Below, piece after piece: positions 46,601-59,720 of a DNA stretch of 64,000 nucleotides; the stretch's first letter is position 1, and each line of letters opens with the position of its first letter. Both the position numbers and the translations under genes were made by a program. The notes below the pieces were generated by a model. That model worked only from the letters and a program-made list of their open reading frames with translations, did not search any database and was not told where the DNA came from. This DNA is from Carex sylvatica (lineage: Eukaryota; Streptophyta; Magnoliopsida; Poales; Cyperaceae). The stretch lies in NCBI GenBank assembly GCA_964058845.1, contig CAXKVR010000094.1, positions 97,202 through 161,201 on the forward strand, given 5' to 3'.

Positions 46601-49579
46601 AGTTTTTTGACATTTTGTACGGGGATAATTGCGGGGACAATTATCACCATCCTAATTTTATACGTTGTTAATTAATAAGAAAAATTAATTAACAAACAGA
46701 AGTATTTGTTTTATACATATTTATAAAATGACGAACTATAAGTAAATAAAATAACATGTACGAATTTTTAATTCAAAAATTAGAAGTTAACAAGTTACTA
46801 ATTAGTTAGAATAATAAATTAACAAATGTATTATAATTTTATGTGTATTAAAATACAACTTGTTATCGAGATAATTATGGTAATTAATTAAGTAACATAT
46901 AGTTATTGCATAACTAATATAATAGACTTCTCGTTATAATAAATAATTTTTAACCCGAATTGGAATAGTCAGATTATATTGTGACTTATTTTATCTAATC
47001 ATTATAAGATAATAAACTAAAACATCCCAACACATTTAAAATAAAATAAAAGTTTCATAATAAGATTTTAAATTAAAACATTTCTTTTAAACATTTTCGA
47101 ACTTGTACGAAAACTCGTTGCTAATTAATAAAGGACAATTAATTAGCAATGAAAAATATTTATTTTTGACTTAAATTTGAAACGACTAATTACACGTAGA
47201 ATTAGATTAGTTATAAAATAACGAACTGTTCAACTTAGAAATAATTAGAAAAAAATACGTAAAATAGGTAAATATTTCTTTCTTAAAATTTTGTAAAACC
47301 AATTTACGTATCTAAATTATAATATAACTGAAAGCATATTATAATACTTATTAGTTTAGTAATAATTACATAATTTATGTATGTTTATAAAAATAGTAGC
47401 ATTAGAAATTTTTAATAATAAGATAACTTTTGAAATCCGCATTTCGACCGATTTAAAATAATTAGAGTTAAGTTAAAATAATTCAAATAGATAAGTAATT
47501 ATAATTTTTACAAGCAATTTATTTTCAATTTAAATTATTAAAAATATAAATTATTTTAGGATTAAATTATATTAATTTAGATCAAAGTGAATGATCAATA
47601 TCTGACTAACCGGTTCAGTCAGACTGACTAAGCCAGTAATTTTTATAAAATCAAAATAATCGAGAATTTGACTTACACATTAATTGGGGCAAGGGTTAGA
47701 ATAATTTAGAGTAGATCTTAATTAGTTATAATTACGTAATTTCATATCAGTAGATCTAGTACAAGTCTGATCCATGGACTGATCTGGCTGACACGCAGCT
47801 TGGAGCATACGCGGATACCGCTTATTTCAATGAGAGTTAGCTGTTGCGTCTTCAGCCATTCAGGTGTGGGATATCTGAATTATTCTTTTCGTGGGTGTAC
47901 TCTTACCAGTCGATCCATCTGACATGATATCTGCACTTTATTTTTAAGGAGATGTATTAAAACTATAGAGCATGTTTATCCTTTCTGCACTATAGGTAAA
48001 ATTGTATAATCCCTGAAAAATCTGAATTTATTGTATTTTAGGAGTGGAGTAATTAAATAATATTATATATAAAAATTATTAGAATATTAGGTTATTAGTT
48101 GTCTTCTACTCGTGGAGGACAATATATTATTGTTTTATGGGCATACGCATGCAATGGTGAGAGCTGAGCAGGGCCGAGTGACTTCGTTCCGTCTTGGTAT
48201 CACTTGGCATGGGACGACCCGACAGCCACTGAGCCAAGCGTCACTTAATTCTCGAATGGCCTTAGGATTTATTTTATATGTATAAACTTTGATCATACAT
48301 CTTTTTCGATTCATTTTACCATTACGTGCGGGTTGGATGCGAGGCCTGAGGCACAAACGATTCGGGATTTATTCCTTCCCTACATTAAGAGTTACTTTGC
48401 CTAAAATGGGATTCTAAGGCCGGCAAGTCTTGGGTAGAATCTTGTGCGGGATTTCAAGACCGGTGAGTCTTGAGATCGGCGAGTCTTGGGTAGAATCCAT
48501 GTGTGTGATCCTATTGGTCTGGTCGTATGGTAGAGTTCTCTCCTGCTCATGAGGGAAGAGATTAATTATTTTATGACTTGTATTGTATGATTTCTCCTAT
48601 TTTATATGTTTGGGTCATGAATTGTTAAGCGAGATGACACGCTGAATTTTGATATAACCATCGGCTAGCGTGCTTATAACTTGTGAGCAATGCTCAATAT
48701 CACTAGGCAACGTGTATCATTGCGTCTATGATCACAGTCCTTGGATTATGTTATTCGGATCTTTTGATCCTATTGGCAAGGCACGAGATGATTTACTTAT
48801 TCCGTATTATTATAATAATAATTATAACTATTATTATTATTATTGTTGTTGTTGTTGTTGTTAGTGTTGTTGTTGTTATTGTTGTTATTATTTGGGACGC
48901 ACAGTGCTAGGAGTATTGGATTCCGACTTGATTTCTATCTGATATTGTATCTTGATTTTGGATTTATTTCGCATGTTGGCAGATTAATCGTATCATGGCA
49001 TCAATTAAAAATATATTAAATCCTATTAGATATTGATATAGGTTCACACTTGTGCATATTTTAAATTACATTCATAATTGAACGCGATTTATAAATAAAA
49101 GTGCTTTGACCGTAGAGGATCCCTGAGAGGATAATCCTGGGTCACATACTGGGCAATTTGTTGCTCACCCATAAGTTATTTTGTGGGTTTTAGGTACAGG
49201 TTATGGCGGCCCGTAGCAGGAGTTATCAGGAGTTGTCTCCGATGGCGACATCGCTTGACTTAGCTAGGGTAAGGATTTTGTTAGATTTACGAGTCTCGTA
49301 TTTTATGTATTATATATATACGGGCTTGATAGATCATGTATCCCCTTCACTAGATGATGTTATTTTGGATCCGAGACGGATCAGACTGTATGATATTTAT
49401 ATTTATATTTGTTTATCTGTTATTTGACTGATGCTTGATATTTTATATTATTGTGCTTCTGTTGCCGTTTGATTTATTATTTTATTTATCTTAGCCTTGC
49501 GTACTTAGTGATTAATTAAGCACGAGGTGAGATTGATCACACCTTAATCCATAATTTCTGATTTGGAGTGTGACAATGA
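46601..49579. other. Non-coding; possible retrotransposon LTR
   Basis: 46600-47750 is AT-rich without features. 47760-49575 has more even composition, with repeated phrases (GGCGAGTCTTGGGTAGAATC, GACCGGTGAGTCTTGAG). It includes a TTA/GTT microsatellite (48807-48891) and ends GGAGTGTGACA. Such text and the TGTGACA ending are common in long LTRs of plant Ty3/Gypsy elements. No matching partner LTR, primer site or ORF was found, so it could be a solo LTR. Confidence 0.35.
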
Positions 49580-50206
49580 GTCAACCCTCTTTAGAAATAT
49601 CTCTTATAGATCTATCTACGAAAGTCGTAGAAATTTTGTTTTCAAGTTGAGAAAATGATCCATAAAATCGAAAGATCAATCATTGCGCGCAGAAAATATC
49701 TGAAGGACTAACCGTCATAACTTTTTTTTCACATTAAGATATCAGAGTTGAAGTATTTGTAAAAGATCATTGGACAAGCAAAAAGCGAGAAATCAATGTC
49801 ACAAAATTGAACAGTCAATTTATTTCTAAAGCTAAAAATAATTAGGGTTCCTTCTAATTCTTGATATGAAAAATTAAGCAAAGTAATGACTTGAGTGTGA
49901 GGTAGTTGGACTCGATTTCATATTTTCTATAGTCAGGCACAAAAAATTATGGAAACAATGAGATCAATTGATCTTTTCTTTTCTTTTTTTTACGAATTTT
50001 GATGAGTTATAACATAAACATACATAGTTGAATGGACTCAAATGGCAATTTGAGTCAAATATAACAATCTCTACTTTGAACTAAATTGCATGCAAAACAA
50101 ACTAAAAACATAAAACATTAAACAAAGATAAATATAAAGATAAAGATAAACTAGTTATTGCTAGAAACAAAATTACTAGCTCAAAATAATTATAAACAAA
50201 CTGACA

Positions 50207-50883
50207 TCAAACTTGAACAAAGTTTGAACAAAAGTTAAACTTTACAATTTGAAGAGGCTTTGTGAGTATATAGGCTGGATTCGACTCGGTACCAATCTTT
50301 TTCTTGGTAACCTTGCCTTTTGAGATCGCATCTCGAACATAATAGTACTGAATGTCAATGTGTTTTGTCTTTTCATGGTACATGCGGTCCTTGGTCAAAT
50401 GAATCGCGATTTGATTATCACAAAACACCATAATGTGACCCTTGAAAGAAGACACCTCAGTAATTGCCATGTATTCAGTTTTGGTACTTGAGAAACCCAT
50501 CAAAGAATGCATCTTGTCTAAATCACCCACAAAATCAGCATCAACAAAATATGTTAGTGCCTTGCTATTATCAACCTCTAAACGAGCATTAATAGTACCT
50601 CTCAAATAGCGAAAAATTCACTTCATCGCTTCCCAATACCCTTTTTCGGGATAAAATACTATCTACTTGTCACATTAATGGCTTGAGCTATGTCGGGTTG
50701 AGTATACACTATCAAATACATAAGACTCTCAACTGCACTCAAATATGAATCATTTTTCATATATTTCTTCTCATCATCAGATTTTGGACTTAAAGCAATC
50801 GAAAACTTGAAATGTGTCGCAAGAGGTGTTGAAACAACATTCGCTTTCTCCATGCTAAAACAGCGTAGTACTTTTTTTAGCAA
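50207..50883 (-). pseudogene. Copia RT C-terminus and RNase H
   Basis: 50659-50883 encodes the end of the RT (VVSTPLATHFKFS, YLSAVESLMYLIVYTQPDIA). 50207-50605 encodes RNase H with YFVDADFVGDLDK, STKTEYMAITE, CDNQIAIHL and HEKTKHIDIQYYYVRD, which is diagnostic of Copia. Frameshifts separate the parts, and most of the RT (including its catalytic centre) is missing or unreadable upstream. Confidence 0.82.
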
Positions 50884-50999
50884 AACTCTTTTGTGAAGGA
50901 AACAATTTTCTTTTAGACATTCATTGTGATCTCCATCCCAAGAATCCCTTTGGCAGCACCCAAATCTTTCATCACAAACGCCGAACTTAGTTTTTCTTC

Positions 51000-51960
51000 C
51001 AACCTCCTTGTTGGTCCCAAAGGCACCTAGAGGGAAGGAGAGGGAGGATAGGTCTTTTTAAACTTTTAGTCTAAGTTAAAATACTACACATGTCTACAAG
51101 TTATTCGTGCGCGGTAACTAGAATAACTTTAATGTAAGCCAATAAATATGAAAGTAAATAGTAGAGTTTAGAGACACTTGACACGAGAGATGTTTACGGA
51201 GTTTGGCACTAACGCCTACGTCTCAAGGGCTTCATGATCTTCTTGATGATGCGCCTTTCTTTATCCAATGAGAAATGAGTATAAGGTAAAACCGATGAGC
51301 ATTTACAAAGCTTAGTAAGTCACACAGCCTGAGCACGAAAATGACTCAAGAGCACTAAAGACTCTAATACAAGAGAACCGAGCACTCAAGACTCTAGTGT
51401 TTGAATGAATAAAATATATCTCACAAATTACTCTAATTCTTATAAGAGATTAAGTATGGTGAAGTAGATTTTCAGTTGTTGAATGAGTATTGAAGTTTCA
51501 AGATCAAGCAACCAAGGTAGCTCTCTTTTTGAGTTGAGAAGAATATTATTGACGGCTGGAGCACACCCAAGAAACCTAGTATTTGCTTTTATATAAAGGG
51601 ATAGAAGCAAATCTAGGTTTATAGACGTTACCATATCTGACATCTGTCTTCCACAGCCTATAGCGATTCATCCATTCATATTATGAACAAAGTTAATTCA
51701 TTGAAGTTGTAGATCTCAGTATCCTAGAAATTTCAAGCTTTGATTCACTCAAATCGGAGTTCATATGATCAAACGGCGGCCAAAATATGAAAGGTGTGCA
51801 TGTTGCTAAAATTAAACCACAGAACCGTTGCAATGGTTAGCCTCTGAAAATCTTACCGTTCAGTGACGGTTCCAATCGAATTAATCCATCACACGCCAGT
51901 ATGACCATTACAACGGTCATCAACTGTTTTGACCGTCTCATTCTTCTTCTCCTTAATAGT
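51000..51960. other. LTR-like insertion inside the Copia element
   Basis: Copia coding similarity breaks off near 51000 and resumes near 51970. The intervening text (GGAGTTTGGCACTAACGCCT, AGCACTCAAGACTCTAGTG, ACCGTTGCAATGGTTAGCC) is non-coding and of the kind found in plant LTRs. No terminal repeat or target duplication was established. It may be a solo LTR that replaced the RT core. Confidence 0.35.
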
Positions 51961-51969
51961 AATCTCGGA

Positions 51970-53420
51970 TGCAACAATATTTTCCTTCAATATTGTCAAA
52001 AAATGACATCTCTCGAAATAAAGAACTTTGATCATTTGGAACACCACAACTTATACTCATTTACATCTTCGGAATACCTAACAAAAACACACTTCTTTGA
52101 TATAGGCTCAAACTATCCTTCATTCGCATGAGCATAAACGGGACAACCAAACACCTTCAAATTTTAATAATCGGTCGGATTACTTGACTACACTTCTTCA
52201 GGAGTGTTCAACTCAATTGAAGTGGTAGGAAATCGATTCACCAAATAGCAAAATGTGTTAATGGCTTATGTTCAAAACTTCTTACCAAAATCCATATTTA
52301 AAAGCATACTCTTAGACCTCTCAAGTTGTGTCATATTCATCCTTTCTGCAACGCTATTTTGTTGAGAAGTGTTAACCACCGTCTTGTGCTGAACAATCCA
52401 TTTGACCTTATAAAAATTATCAAACTCACGATTGCAAAACACCAAACCATTATAGGTTCTCAACATCATCACTTTCTTTTCCGTTTGGTTCTCTAAAAGT
52501 GATTTGCATTATTTGAAAGTGCGAAACACATCGATTTTCTCTTTCAAAAAGAAAACTCAAACATTCATTGAGAAATCATCAATGAAAGTAAGCATGTAAC
52601 AAGAACTTTTATCTTTAGATAGCTCGCGAGAAGACTCCCAAACATCTGAATGAATGTAGTCCAATGTTTCTTTGGTCAAATGAATGGCTGTGAAAAAACT
52701 CAACTTCTTATACTTGCCAAATAAACAATGCTCACAAAACTTCAAATTGCTCGTGCATTGGCCACACAACAAGCATCTCTTGCTCAAAATGGTCATTCAT
52801 CTCTCGCTCGTATGCCCTAATATGATATGCCACAACTTTATAATATCCACATCCAAGATAGTACCTGAACATGCAATGGCAGCTGAGCCCGTGACTGTGA
52901 AATCTTGTAGGAAATAAAGAGTTCCAATTATTTTTGCTTCATGATTGTGAGAGCGCATTTAGAAATCCTGAGAACTCCACCTTCACTTTAGAACTTGCAC
53001 CATTTTACCTCAAGACACCCTAAAGAAATCATATTCTTTGAAAAATCGGATGTATGCCTCACACACGTCATTCTTTGGACCTTTCCATCATAGAACTTAA
53101 TTTTTACCGAACTAATTCCGATAACATTACACATGTTATTGTTAACCATGAGAACCTTACCATCAGGCTCATAAGTATTACACCAATATCTATTTGGAGC
53201 CATGTATTGCGAATCATTCATATCCACCACTCAGCAGTCGATGTCATCAACATTGGTCTCTACACACAAAAAGTATCAATCATGTCACACTCGGCCACAT
53301 TGGCCTCCTCATCCGAATTACCTTTAGTATCCGTCTTTTGTTTGTCTTTGAACTTGAAACAATCAGCCTTAATGTGCCCCTTCTCTTTACAATAGTTACA
53401 TGTAAAAAATTTACGCCTAG
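51970..53420 (-). pseudogene. Copia zinc knuckle, GAG-pre-integrase and integrase
   Basis: Readable in pieces. There is a CCHC knuckle near 53370-53405 (CNYCKEKGHIKADCFK). 52988-53230 is the protease/GAG-pre-integrase border (YMAPNRYWCNTYE). 52557-52796 has LCGQCTSNLKFCEHCLFGK and YIHSDVWESSRELS. 52272-52472 has the integrase end with LRTYNGLVFCNREFDNF and NTSQQNSVAERMN. Multiple stops and frameshifts. Confidence 0.8.
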
Positions 53421-53429
53421 ACTTCAAAC

Positions 53430-54060
53430 GGGTCCTTGTATCTTTTGAGTTTCGGTCCTATGACCTACCTTGATCAACAACCAAACCAACACCTTGACTC
53501 ACTTTCTCATTATTGGTCATTTTATTATCAATGTACAACTTGGCTTGCAAATTGCTCTTAACATCCTCAAGAAAAATCTTGTCTCTACTATAAATCAACA
53601 TGTCTCTAAAGGCATTGTTTGATGTGGGTGATGAGCATAATAACAAAAAAGATTGGTCCTCATCATCCACCTTAACATCAATCTTATATATCTAAGTCAT
53701 TCAAAATAGATGCCAACTCTAAAATATGATCGAAAATTGATATACCTTCAACCATGCGAAGGATGTTGAGGTGCAATTTCAACCATAATCAATTAGTGAT
53801 GGACTTCTTTTTCATGTAGATGTTCTACAATTTCTCCCACAAATTCTTAGCGATTTTATCCGATAGAACCTCTTGCAATGTCGAATTGCTTAAACACAAT
53901 TGAATAATGTAGAGCACTATATCATCCATATCTCTTTATTTCTTATCTGTCACCGCATTAATTAAACTTTCTTGATCAAAAATGACATTTTTATCGCCTT
54001 AGCTTGACAAAATTACCACCATACACACTTGACATAATGCAAAACTTATACTCTTCCAAT
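53430..54060 (-). pseudogene. Copia gag remnant, cut by LINE-C
   Basis: A broken minus-strand frame precedes the zinc knuckle (53458-53670 and neighbouring pieces). The position fits gag of a Copia element. It is interrupted at 54061-54071 by the insertion of LINE-C. Confidence 0.5.
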
Positions 54061-54071
54061 CATACTGTAAC

Positions 54072-55889
54072 CTTTTTTTGTTTTTTTTGATAAAAGGCTT
54101 ATTAGCCCGTTTCATATTACTGAAACTAAAAGAGAAGTTGTCTGGTACATCGCCAAATATGAATAGTCCAAATATATCAACACCTAAAAATAGTAAAAGA
54201 CATAGTCTGTTCCTATCTAATTAATATTACTAAACATTTCAACTTAAAAGCGCCTAATGATTTGAGTCAGCTTGTTCTTCTTCTATGTCTGGTGTCACCA
54301 GCAGCTCCGAGCCCTGTCCTTGATAAAACACCATCTGCAGATCCACACCTGTAGGGGAATGGCATCCACATCATATGGCATCCATATCATATGGTATCCA
54401 ATAAGGGACAAGCTCCCTAGTCTGTTTCTTGAGAATCCCTATCCAGTAATGAAGTAAAGAGATAATCAAGAGTATAACCATGCGAAAAGTGTGAGGTGTA
54501 ACAAAATTAAAACATCGATCATTCTGAATTTTCCAAACTGTCCAACAGAATGCACTAAACATAATTAAGAAAGCAGTTTGATGAGCTGTACTCAATTTAC
54601 TAGAAAAATCAATGATATCCTGAATAGAGGTCCAATCTTTATAAAAAGAGGAACTATGGCCCATCCAAAACCAGATTTTTTATATAAATGGGCATAACAG
54701 AAAAAGGTGATTAATATCTTCTACCCCTATACAAAATGACACTGTGTACTACCTTGCCATCCCTTTTAATGAAGGTTAGCTTTGGTGAGAATTTTATTTT
54801 TAGCAAGTAACCACATAAAAATTATGATTTTAGTAGGGATAGGAAGTGACCACCAAAGCATAGGTCTAATGGGAGCAATGCCTCTGAAGTTGAGAAATTT
54901 GTACATGGACCTAACTGAAAAAATGCCTGAGGTGTCCCATTTCCATGCCAATTGGTCAAAATCATGTGTAAAGGATATTGAACTGATAAAATACAGTATG
55001 GTATACCATTCTTGCATCTGAAAAATATCTAATTGTCTATTAAAAACTATGTTATGCCCTTGGGAGTTGATCACCTCCCTCAAAGTAATAGTTTGGTTAC
55101 TGCATATAACAAACAAATAGGGGAAGGTAGTGGCTAGTGAGCAGTTTTTGGTCCAAGTATCAGTCCAAAATTTCAATGTGCTCTGTTTACCAGGACAATA
55201 TTTCACACTACATTGGCCTAATGTATCCAATCTAAGAATTGATTTCCAAAAAAAAGAATGTGGTATGTTGGATGAGAAATAGTATTTATAGGTTATGATA
55301 GTTTTCCAAAGCCCTTGGTATGAAGGGTCTTTGAATTTCCACCACTATTTCATCAATAAAGCTAAATTCATTTGTCTTAAGTCTAGGATATCTAATCCGC
55401 CAAATTCTTTCGCTAAACATACAACCTGCCAATTAACTAAGGAGTATTTCTTTCTACTAGTAACTGTGCCTTGCCAAAGAAAACGACATCTGATTTTATC
55501 TAAGTGTTTTACAACATAATCAGGTATATGATATACTGATAAAGTGTATAAAAGAATAGAAGAGAGGACATAATTGATAAGTGTAAGTCTCTCTCCAATA
55601 GAGAGCATGTTATCCAATTTTGTAATCTTTATTCAAATTTGAAAATTAGAAAGTCCCAATCCTTTTTTTCTGAGAGGAGAGTTATGCAATGGCAACCCTA
55701 GATATTTGATGGAGAATTTTGCTAATCTACAACTAAAAACCTGTGCTAAATGTTGGCCTTGTAACCTATCTGCATTAATAGTATACAGTTCAGTTTTCTG
55801 CAAGTTCATTTGAATATTAAACAAAGCCTCAAAGGTTTTCATAGCCTATAAAACATTTTCCTACATTATGTTCCTCTGCTTTCATAGTC
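54072..55889 (-). mobile_element. 5'-truncated LINE (LINE-C) nested in the Copia element
   Basis: A poly-T run at 54072-54090 is the tail of a minus-strand LINE. An 11-bp near-perfect direct repeat flanks it: CATACTGTAAC at 54061-54071 and CATACTGTAGC at 55890-55900. Only the last part of ORF2 is present, so the copy was 5'-truncated at insertion. Confidence 0.8.
54371..55842 (-). pseudogene. LINE-C ORF2 3' part
   Basis: Pieces in several frames. 55633-55842 is the segment after RT motif C (NLQKTELYTINADR, IKYLGLPLHNSPLRKKG). 55345-55617 is the connection (GERLTLINYVLSSILLYTLS, CRFLWQG, GGLDILDLRQMNLALL). 54766-55230 is the pre-zinc region (FWTDTWTKNC, WKWDTSGIFSVRSMYKFL, IPTKIIIFMWLLAKNKILTK). 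54371-54664 is the tail. The frame breaks make it non-functional. Confidence 0.8.
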
Positions 55890-56555
55890 CATACTGTAGC
55901 TATTCAATTTCCCGAAACCCAATTCACAAATTTCCTAATTTTCTTATTTACCAATTTACTCAAGCACCAAATGCAATAATACCAAAATTCACCAATAATT
56001 ACCCAAACCACCGAATCACCACAGAAAATACTAAATTTAAAAAACCCAATTCAGCAAAAATTGAAATTGTCCAATTTCACAGTGTGTCAAAATCAATTTG
56101 GTTCCGAAAATGAGTAGAAAAATTATAAAATTATAGCTCACATGTGACTGAACAGAAGCGACTTTTTTTTTCTTTTTTTCAAATGAATCTTTGCGCGGTC
56201 CACCAATACTGATGTCGCGGTTCACGGTGCTCTGAGTTGCGGTGCAGAAAATCTTGACGAACGGCGGTTCGTGATTCACTATCACGGTGCACGAAAGCGC
56301 TTGGTCTAATCAATCTGTAGGAAACAAGAAACCCACAATAGCAGTTGAACAGTTGAAACTGCCGATCGAACAATGGGCAGTAATAGTGACAAATTTGTCA
56401 GAGTTTTTTTTTTTTTTTTAAAAAAAGAGAGCAAAAGAAAATTAAAATTAGTTTGTATTAAACTTTTTTTTACTCTCTTACAGAAAATACATATATGCAA
56501 TAACATAAACATATAAATAGTCAAACTCGAATAACAATTTGAGTCTAATATAACA

Positions 56556-58427
56556 TTTATAAACATTGAGAGTATTATTAAATTACTAGCTTTTTTTTGA
56601 GTGAAATAAAAGCTAGTAATTTAATAATAGTCGCAATATTATAAATGTTATATTATTAAATTACTAGCTATTTTGTTCTCAGGTTGCGTATAGTTGACTT
56701 CATCGGAACAATTAGATTCCGTCTTGACAACAGCATTTTGATAGGCAATAATGAGTTTAATAAAATATTAATATGCAAGGGCCTCGGTTGATAATAGAAC
56801 CTTAATGGCCTAAAAACAAAAAGAAAATCTGATTCACTCAAACCTATATAAGTATATAACAACCTAGCTTGAACTCCAGCCAAAACCCCTCTCTCCGATA
56901 TTTTGGAACATCAAGCAACTCTAGTCTACCTGATACCATTAGCATGTCGACAGATTCAATTAATATATATATATGTCAATGTCCCATAAAACATGGAACC
57001 CGACTCATCTAAATGTAAATGTCTTTGGAGTCTTTGTGACTCGAAATTTATGAAATGCCACATGATGAAACGCGACCCAATTGGAAGCTTTCAAAGCTGA
57101 ACAACCCACTTAACCCACAACTGGAATCAACTTATATTACACCCGACCCATTATGGTTATTTGTCAAAATTTTCTTGTACCTGTTTCCATGAATTAGATA
57201 GGAAACATCGGATGGTCTAAAGACATACTGGGGTAGGGATTAGGTGCTAAAACTTCCCTTTCAATTGAGGTCTGCTCTTCTAAATTTCTCTGCGGTAGCC
57301 ATGACCAACTCCACTTTTGACCTAAATATATCCCACAAAATTATATATTTGAACGACCCTTCATTAGCAAGACCTCATCAAAAGGCACTTTAAAATTTCA
57401 TAAAAGCATAAGCTTTTTTAGGCGCCACAATTAATCATAATTCATATTGACAAAAGATCTAAAATTGTGTCAGTCAATTTAGATGTATTTATGTTAAATG
57501 TTGATTATGTTGGTTGCACCTAAAAGAAAGCTCTCTGCTTTTTGTTTGGTCAAACCACACCTTCAGTATATTATCAATCAAAGATCTCCAGCAAGGATTT
57601 AAATCCAAAACAGAACAACGGAGATTTAAAGACACTTCTGTTTGCACATCTATTTGATATAATTGACAATATTTTTTACTTAAAAAATTAAAATTATAAT
57701 GTGTTCTTCGTTAGTTAGATAAGGTATCAAACATGCACAGGTGCCATCTCTAGTTAACACTACTAGAATTATTTGTACTCTTTAAATTATTTGTACTAGA
57801 ATTATATACGCCAGAACTAATTAATGTTATCTTCATATTGAAACGTTGGCTACCTAAGCAAAAACCTGCTAATTTCAAATGTTGTGTTGTGTTCATCATT
57901 CAACTCTTTTATTCTATGGACCATGCAAAAATAAATGTTAATCTGCTGATGCAGCAATTAATATATATATATATATAGTTAATACTACTATTGATTTCAC
58001 ATTAGAGCTTGTGCTACCTCTTTCCGAAAAAAATTATTGATTGGGTAACAATTTTTTAAATTTAAATCTTTTTTTTTTCTTTCAAGAGAAGATATATAAA
58101 AGATTTTTAGTCGTATGCTATACTTTATTAATTCAACTATGTACGAATATAATTTCGTGAATGCAAACGAACTATATCATGTGGTGAAAAGAAATAAGGC
58201 AAACTTAATGAACTACTTTTAACTTCAAATCATGTAACTTATATATATAGTCATGTACAGGAACTAATTTTAATACGTATATGGATGGTGTACAAGTATC
58301 TGCAACTATAAAACACACTACAAGGCCACATACTGCGATCCAGAAATGCAAGGCCTTGTAAACGTTGAAAGAAAAATTAAGGCAAAACAATTAAAAAAAA
58401 GAACGTGGCAATAAAAGGCAATGAAAG
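56556..58427. other. Non-coding stretch
   Basis: Near the start, ATTAAATTACTAGCT occurs twice direct (56574, 56650) and once inverted (56611), making a small hairpin. TGGTATCAGGTAG (reverse strand, about 56927-56939) looks like a Copia primer-binding motif but lies outside the defined element. 57000-58400 is AT-rich with a short TA run near 57963. No gene seen. Confidence 0.4.
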
Positions 58428-59653
58428 TCAAGCAAAGTCTGTCATGAAAGGGTCGTCAAGCAACAACTCCGGCCAAGGGGTTGCACTCTTCTCATAAGAT
58501 GTGCCATATCCATCTCCTTGGTTCAAAATCGACATATCAGTGAGAGGTGGCAAAGATGACTGAGAAAATAGGGGTGTCATGGGTATCTTATTTTCTTCGG
58601 TACAGTATGAAGATAAAGCCTGTTCATTTGTGTCATTGTTCATGGACATGTCAAAAAGAGAGAATGGCATATCAATCTCCTCGCCTAAACCCAACGGTTG
58701 TTGAACATTTCCCGGTGAAGGCACTGAAGGAAAGGTGCTGATCAGGGGTGAGCCCAAATCACAACTAATATTATCTAAATCAGAACTGGCGCCCCCCATG
58801 CTGGTAATGCTGTTGGTGCTTGTGCTTGTTGATATGGCTGCTGCAGATTGGAGGAGACCTTGTAGGTATTGGATCTTTACGGCTTGTGCAGCTTCGGCTT
58901 GGAGACGAATGGACGGGTCGGCAAGCCCGTGAAGGCTAGCTAGAGCCAGCAACTGGGGTAATGCAGCAAAGAAGTCTGTTCTTGGTCGGTGGGTCATCGG
59001 ATCGAATCCCATTTGTATGAGCTTCTTTTTCAAATGTGTGTTCCAGAAGTTCTTTATCTCATTGTCTGTCCTTCCCGGCAGATGCGTTGCAATTGCTGAC
59101 CATCTATACAATTCAGAAAAATGTATCAACAAATTAGCAAATAAACATCTAATTTTTTTAAAAAGTTAAGATCAGAAATTTAATCACTTATCCAATACAA
59201 TTTTTTTAAAAGAAATATAATAATTACTTGTTGCCAAGGACTGAATGAAGGTTGAGAATGGTCTGTTCTTCTTCCTGTGAAAATTTGCCCCTCTTTATAT
59301 CCGGTCTCAAATAGTTGGTCCATCTTAGCCTGCAGCTCTTTCCACATCTATTCAACCCTGCAAAGAGAATTAAAACATATGTATATTCTTCTTTAATTTA
59401 TATTAAAAAAACAATTAGACGTTTTAAGTCATTTCCTAAAAAATTAGTTTATAAATTGAATATTGGGAGAAACAAAATTTATTGAGGGGTGGTAATTAAT
59501 GAAATGTATAGTGGCCTTACCAGCTAATTTTGGTAGTGTTCTCCAGCTGCCATGGCCATGCTTGGTGATGTAATCAATTAGCCTCTGATCTTCTTCAGGG
59601 GTCCATGGTCCCTTCTTGAGCCCATTTTCATCACAACACGGAGACCTCCCCAT
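58428..59653 (-). CDS. MYB102-like: R2R3-MYB transcription factor, subgroup 11-like (MYB102/MYB74/MYB41 type)
   Basis: Exons on the minus strand: 59653-59521, 59357-59228 and 59103-58428, joined in phases 1 and 2 to give 312 residues. The intron positions are the common ones of plant R2R3-MYBs. The protein begins [21 protein letters not shown]2 spans about residues 13-64 and R3 about 65-116, with the regularly spaced tryptophans, [35 protein letters not shown] and, just after, [17 protein letters not shown]. That last stretch is typical of subgroup 11 members that respond to water deficit, ABA and wounding. The C-terminus is acidic and ends [15 protein letters not shown], a plausible activation region. 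Target genes cannot be deduced. Confidence 0.94.
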
Positions 59654-59712
59654 TGATTATTAGCGTTGCTTTGAATTGGGGCTGGCTACTCATTAAGTGA
59701 CTCCTTGCTTGG

Positions 59713-59720
59713 TTATATAG
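59713..59720 (-). promoter_or_regulatory. TATA box of the MYB gene
   Basis: CTATATAA on the minus strand, 60-67 bp upstream of the ATG, implying a short leader. Confidence 0.5.

Larger units (their letters stand above)
49580..56555 (-). mobile_element. Degenerate Ty1/Copia retrotransposon
   Basis: Minus-strand order is gag, CCHC knuckle, GAG-pre-integrase, integrase, RT and RNase H, the Copia arrangement. An LTR-like start, read on the minus strand as TGTTATATTAGACTC, ends at 56555. A similar TGTTATATTTGACTC ends at 50066, preceded by a purine-rich tract AAAGTAGAGAT. So 50066 is probably the inner edge of the 3' LTR and 56555 the outer edge of the 5' LTR. The outer 3' edge is uncertain. LINE-C (54072-55889) is nested in it. 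Confidence 0.7.

Noticed and set aside
48670..48910. Tyr-rich or Ile/Val-rich short proteins
   Set aside because: Translation of a TTA/GTT microsatellite.
56927..56939. TGGTATCAGGTAG as a Copia primer-binding site
   Set aside because: It resembles the initiator-tRNA site but lies about 370 bp outside the LTR edge inferred for the element, and no LTR end adjoins it.
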